64,000 nucleotides of DNA from the NCBI GenBank assembly GCA_038326025.1, contig JBBQJP010000023.1, positions 1 through 64,000 of the forward strand. The letters are read 5' to 3'. The DNA comes from CAISIP01 sp038326025 (lineage in GTDB: Bacteria > Pseudomonadota > Gammaproteobacteria > Burkholderiales > Burkholderiaceae_C). Positions 60,673 through 64,000 of the stretch are shown here, piece after piece. Position numbers and translations under genes: made by a program. A model generated the notes under the pieces. It did no database searches, was not told the DNA's origin, and saw only the letters and a list, made by a program, of their open reading frames with translations. Numbering within the stretch: position 1 is the stretch's first letter; every line of letters starts with the position of its first letter.

Positions 60673-61599
60673 TCAGTACCGCGATTCGGACAACTCCGCG
60701 AACAATTCCTTGTAGATGCGGTAGCGGTCAGCACTGATTTGTTCGCCTTCAGCCTGGGTTTGCCCCTGCACCGCGGCCATCACCGCACACCCCGGTTCGT
60801 GCAGATGGGTGCAGTTGTAGAAGCGGCAGTGGTCCGCATGGGTCGACAGATCGGGCATGTACCGGGCCAGACGCATCGCGTCGATGTGGCGCAGCCCGAA
60901 TTCCTGGAAACCCGGTGAGTCGATCAAGGCCGACGTATGACCGCCGTCGATCCAGTACCAGGTGGTGCTGGTCGTCGTATGTTTGCCGGCACGCAATGCC
61001 TGGGACAACTCCCCTGTCAGAATGTCCAGGCCGGGAACGAGCTTGTTGATCAGGGTGCTTTTGCCCGCGCCCGACGGGCCCAGCACCAGACTGGTTTTGT
61101 CCGTGAGCTCCGCCTGCAAGGTCTGCAACGCTTCAGTCTGCGCTGTTCGCAGCGAGATCGGCAAGACCGCGTAACCCATGGCCCGGTAGGGCGCGAGTCT
61201 TTCCCATGCCCGATCGAATGCTTCGGTCAGGTCGCTCTTGTTGAGCACGATCAGCGGTCGGATGCCCTGTGCCTCGGCCGCGATCAGCGAACGCGACAGC
61301 TGGTTGTTGGAGAAGACCGGTTCGGCCGCAACCAATACCAGAACCTGGTCGAGATTCGCAGCAAACGATTTGGTGCGGACGTCGTCCTGGCGATAGAAGA
61401 GATTGCGCCGGGCTTCGATCTTCTCGATCGTTCCTTCGTCTTGCGACGCTTGCCACATCACCTTGTCGCCGACAACGCCCTGGCTTTTCTTGCCACGGGA
61501 GTGGCAGATGACTCGGCGGCCGTCATCGGCTTCCACCAGAAAATGCCGCCCGTAATTGGCGACGATCAATCCGCTTTGCAAGGCGTTCGTAGGGCTCAA
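60673..61599 (-). CDS. rsgA: Ribosome small-subunit GTPase RsgA
   Basis: RsgA is a circularly permuted GTPase that checks 30S maturation. The OB-fold (about 10-75) is followed by the permuted G motifs: NKSD (G4) precedes GPSGAGKST (G1) and DSPGF (G3). A zinc-knuckle is at HADHCRFYNCTH, with a further Cys in HEPGC. The length is 308 residues. The start is a TTG with no good ribosome-binding site, so it is uncertain. Confidence 0.93.
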   Translation of the reverse strand: MSPTNALQSGLIVANYGRHFLVEADDGRRVICHSRGKKSQGVVGDKVMWQASQDEGTIEKIEARRNLFYRQDDVRTKSFAANLDQVLVLVAAEPVFSNNQLSRSLIAAEAQGIRPLIVLNKSDLTEAFDRAWERLAPYRAMGYAVLPISLRTAQTEALQTLQAELTDKTSLVLGPSGAGKSTLINKLVPGLDILTGELSQALRAGKHTTTSTTWYWIDGGHTSALIDSPGFQEFGLRHIDAMRLARYMPDLSTHADHCRFYNCTHLHEPGCAVMAAVQGQTQAEGEQISADRYRIYKELFAELSESRY

Positions 61600-61621
61600 G
61601 TCGCGGCCCGGTCAGTGTGCT

Positions 61622-61957
61622 TCATGCCAGCAAAGCGTCTGCAGCCGTGGCGCATTGGAAATCCGTATCCGAGATGCCCTGGACATCATGGGTATTGAAT
61701 CGCACCACGCAGCGGTTGTAGCTCACGGCCAGTTCGGGATGGTGGTCGGACACATGCGAGACAAACGCCAGTGCGTTGACGAAAGCGATCGTCTCGTAAT
61801 AGTTGGCGAACTGGTAGGTCTTCTCGATGGCGACTTCCGCTCCCTCTCCGCGCAGGGTCCAGCCTTCGAGTTGCGCCAGTTTGGTGACAATTTGCGTGGC
61901 CGTCAGCGCACGCCGCGTGACGCTTGACCAGTCCACGCTTTTGATCATGCTTTTCAT
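61622..61957 (-). CDS. 4a-hydroxytetrahydrobiopterin dehydratase
   Basis: This 111-residue pterin-4a-carbinolamine dehydratase (PhhB/PCD) recycles the oxidised cofactor of aromatic amino acid hydroxylases. The family motif SDHHPELAVSYN carries the catalytic histidines, and TYQFANYYETIAFVN precedes it. GGAG lies five bases before the ATG. It stands next to rsgA and the M48 protease gene, a neighbourhood seen in Burkholderiales. I saw no hydroxylase in the window. Confidence 0.92.
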   Translation of the reverse strand: MKSMIKSVDWSSVTRRALTATQIVTKLAQLEGWTLRGEGAEVAIEKTYQFANYYETIAFVNALAFVSHVSDHHPELAVSYNRCVVRFNTHDVQGISDTDFQCATAADALLA

Positions 61958-61977
61958 GATGGCTCCCAGTTTTCGAT

Positions 61978-63255
61978 TCAGGCCGTCATTCGCGCCAGTC
62001 GTTCGACGGCCGGCGGATGCGAGTAGTAGAACTTGACGTACACCGGGTCCGGCGTCAACGTCGACGCGTTGTCTTCGTACAGTTTGAGCAGAGCGGTGGA
62101 CAAATCCGCGCTGCTGGTTTGCGCTACGGCAAAGGCATCGGCCTCGAACTCATGCTTGCGCGAAATCCGGGTGAAGACGGGCGAGACAAATTGGGTGAAC
62201 ACCGGCACCACCAGCATGAATAGCAGCAGCGCCAGTGCGTCGTTGGGGGCTCCGGCCATCAGGTTCGGGCGCACGCCCAATGCGGTGTAAAACCAGGTCT
62301 GGCCAGAGAGGTAGCCCAACAACGCAAATCCGACCAGACTCAGAGCAAACATCGACACGATGCGCTTGACGATATGGCGGTGCTTGAAGTGCCCCAACTC
62401 ATGGGCCAGCACGGCATCGACCTCGTCAGGTGACAACTTGGCCAGCAAGGTGTCATAGAAGACCACACGCTTGGCGGCGCCAAAACCGGTGAAGTAGGCA
62501 TTGGCGTGCGCGCTGCGCTTGCTGCCGTCCATGACGAAAAGGCCCTTGGCTGCAAAGCCGCATTTTTTCATCAAAGCGGTGACGCGTGACTTGAGCGTCT
62601 CATCGTCCAGTGGCTTGAATTTGTTGAAAAGGGGGGCGATAAAAGTCGGGTAGACCATCAGCAGCAGCAGATTGAATCCCATCCAAACAGCCCAGGCCCA
62701 CAACCACCACAAGGATCCGGCCGCACCCATCAGCCAGAGGATCAGTGCGGCAATTGGCAGGCCAATCAACGCTCCGACCAGTGTCGACTTGACCAGATCG
62801 GCAAACCACAATCGCGGGGTCATCTTGTTGAAGCCGAAGCGATCTTCGATGATAAAGGTCTGGTACAGCGTAAAAGGCAATTCAATCACGCCGCTGATCA
62901 GCGCAAACGCGGCCAGTAAAACGAGTTGTTGGCTCATGCCGGGGCCGACAAAGCGCATTAGCGTCGTGTTGAGGGCGTCGAGCCCGCCCAGCAAGGTCCA
63001 GCCTAGCAACATGGCGCCAGCCAGCGCCAGTTCGATCAGGCCAAAGCGGGTTTTGGCGACGGTGTAGTCGGCCGCCTTGCGGTGGGCCTGAATCGAGACC
63101 TTTTCGGCAAAAGTATGGGGCACCGCGTCGCGGTGTCTCGCGACATGCCGGATCTGGCGCGACGCAAGCCAGGACTTGAGCAGCAGTCCGGCGACCAGAA
63201 CGACCACAAAGGCCGATGTAAGCCACGGATAGTGAGAAACAGCGCCGTCAATCAC
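61978..63255 (-). CDS. M48 (Ste24-like) membrane metalloprotease
   Basis: This membrane-bound zinc protease has multiple hydrophobic helices and the zinc site HELGH, with the third ligand region HEFEADAFAVAQ downstream. The NAYFTGFGAAKRVVFYDTLL stretch is family-typical. Some bacterial relatives act in membrane-protein quality control. The start is uncertain. The frame runs to 63339, which would overlap the divergent orn gene, so I prefer the GTG at 63255 (425 residues), where the family-like WLTSAFVVVLVAGLLL helix begins. Confidence 0.88.
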   Translation of the reverse strand: MIDGAVSHYPWLTSAFVVVLVAGLLLKSWLASRQIRHVARHRDAVPHTFAEKVSIQAHRKAADYTVAKTRFGLIELALAGAMLLGWTLLGGLDALNTTLMRFVGPGMSQQLVLLAAFALISGVIELPFTLYQTFIIEDRFGFNKMTPRLWFADLVKSTLVGALIGLPIAALILWLMGAAGSLWWLWAWAVWMGFNLLLLMVYPTFIAPLFNKFKPLDDETLKSRVTALMKKCGFAAKGLFVMDGSKRSAHANAYFTGFGAAKRVVFYDTLLAKLSPDEVDAVLAHELGHFKHRHIVKRIVSMFALSLVGFALLGYLSGQTWFYTALGVRPNLMAGAPNDALALLLFMLVVPVFTQFVSPVFTRISRKHEFEADAFAVAQTSSADLSTALLKLYEDNASTLTPDPVYVKFYYSHPPAVERLARMTA

Positions 63256-63337
63256 GGCACGTACAAAGGGGAGGGGACATGCCGGGGAGTTTAGGTGCAA
63301 ATCAAAGGCCCGGTTGGCATGGGCGACAATCGCGCCC

Positions 63338-63910
63338 ATGGAGAAAACTGTTGCGTCACTGGAAAAATCCGATCAGAACCTGGTCTGGATCGATTGCGAG
63401 ATGTCGGGCCTGGAGCCGAACAAGGAGCGGTTGCTGGAAATAGCCGTCATCGTCACCGGTCCGTCCCTGGAACCACGTGTCGAGGGCCCGGTGCTGGTGA
63501 TTCACCAGAGCGATACCCTGCTCGACCAGATGGATGCCTGGAACAAGGGCACCCATGGCAAGAGCGGGTTGATCGACAAGGTTCGGGCTTCGACCTTGGG
63601 CGAAGCCGAGGCGGAGCAGCAGATCCTGGACTTTCTGGCGCAGTACGTGCCCAAGAACAGCTCGCCCCTGTGTGGCAATACCATCGGCCAGGACCGCCGT
63701 TTCCTGGCGAATTACATGCCGCGCCTGGAGGCGTTTGTCCACTACCGCAACATCGATGTCAGCACGCTCAAGGAGCTGGCCAAACGCTGGCGCCCGACCT
63801 TGGCGGCCGGCTTCAAGAAGCAGCAAAGTCACACGGCGCTGGCCGACGTGCACGAGTCGATCGATGAGATGGTGTACTACCGCGAGCACTTCATTCGCAT
63901 GGCTGGTTAG
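63338..63910 (+). CDS. orn: Oligoribonuclease
   Basis: Orn degrades two- to five-base RNA fragments and is essential in many proteobacteria. The DEDDh exonuclease motifs are visible: Asp19 and Glu21 in WIDCEMSGL, GNTIGQDRRFL, and the SHTALADVHESI segment with the final histidine and aspartate. The length is 190 residues. An upstream in-frame ATG at 63314 would add eight residues, and I chose the ATG at 63338, which gives the usual start. Confidence 0.95.
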   Translation: MEKTVASLEKSDQNLVWIDCEMSGLEPNKERLLEIAVIVTGPSLEPRVEGPVLVIHQSDTLLDQMDAWNKGTHGKSGLIDKVRASTLGEAEAEQQILDFLAQYVPKNSSPLCGNTIGQDRRFLANYMPRLEAFVHYRNIDVSTLKELAKRWRPTLAAGFKKQQSHTALADVHESIDEMVYYREHFIRMAG

Positions 63911-64000
63911 GTAGAAACCCGCATCCATGCCATAATCGCAGGCTTCGCTGCCACTCGGCAGTGTTTTAGTGCATCTCCCCTCACACATCGGGCCCCTTGA
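63911..64000 (+). other. Sequence after orn to the window end
   Basis: No gene is recognised in these 90 bases. A CATAAT at about 63930 could be a -10 box of the next gene, which begins outside the window. A short TGCC/GGCA repeat near 63950-63963 lacks a T-run. Confidence 0.4.

Overview
The window reads as the chromosome of a GC-rich betaproteobacterium of the order Burkholderiales, probably Comamonadaceae or a close relative. This is an inference from gene order: plsX-fabHDG-acpP-fabF leading into rpoE-rseA-rseB-mucD, lepA-lepB-rnc-era-recO-pdxJ-acpS-nagZ, a leu/asd/fimV/truA/trp/accD run, sdhCDAB-sdhE-gltA beside a GntR regulator and mdh, and rpsP-rimM-trmD-rplS. No rRNA, tRNA, insertion sequence, prophage or CRISPR array was recognised.

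Layout. (1) 0.1-5.6 kb, plus strand: type II fatty acid synthesis, entered just after a strong terminator. (2) 5.7-10.1 kb: a small membrane protein, then the envelope-stress module of sigma-E, its membrane anti-sigma factor RseA, periplasmic RseB and a MucD/DegP protease. (3) 10.1-10.6 kb: a gene-free stretch with a promoter-like -10 box and a terminator that together could make a small RNA of about 68 nt. (4) 10.6-18.5 kb: translation, secretion and RNA-processing genes, many with ATGA-type overlaps, then pyridoxine, holo-ACP and muropeptide-recycling genes. (5) 18.5-23.1 kb: a secreted S8 protease with a GlyGly-CTERM-like tail, lysS and a YggT protein. (6) 23.2-41.9 kb, all minus strand: a run of nineteen genes beginning at a GntR regulator and passing through succinate dehydrogenase, citrate synthase, leucine synthesis, asd, fimV, truA, tryptophan synthesis and accD. 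(7) 42.1-47.2 kb, plus strand: mdh, a citrate-lyase-type aldolase, a small secreted protein and acnB. The gntR and mdh promoters face each other across a palindromic operator. (8) 47.5-56.2 kb: accessory genes. These are a TM2-like membrane protein, a TIR protein built like a transmembrane receptor, and an 1889-residue protein joining two alpha/beta-hydrolase domains, a CHAT (caspase-like) protease and a helical tail. (9) 56.6-63.9 kb: rpsP-rimM-trmD-rplS with its terminator, a Nudix CoA pyrophosphatase, a CobD/CbiB-family protein, rsgA, a pterin dehydratase, an M48 protease and orn.

Most of the window is conserved core genome serving lipid, envelope, TCA-cycle and amino-acid functions. The part that stands out is the TIR/CHAT pair at 48.1-56.2 kb. 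It combines a predicted NAD-cleaving signalling domain, an exported sensor-like half and a multi-hydrolase caspase-like partner, and could be a stress- or phage-response system. That function is inference only.
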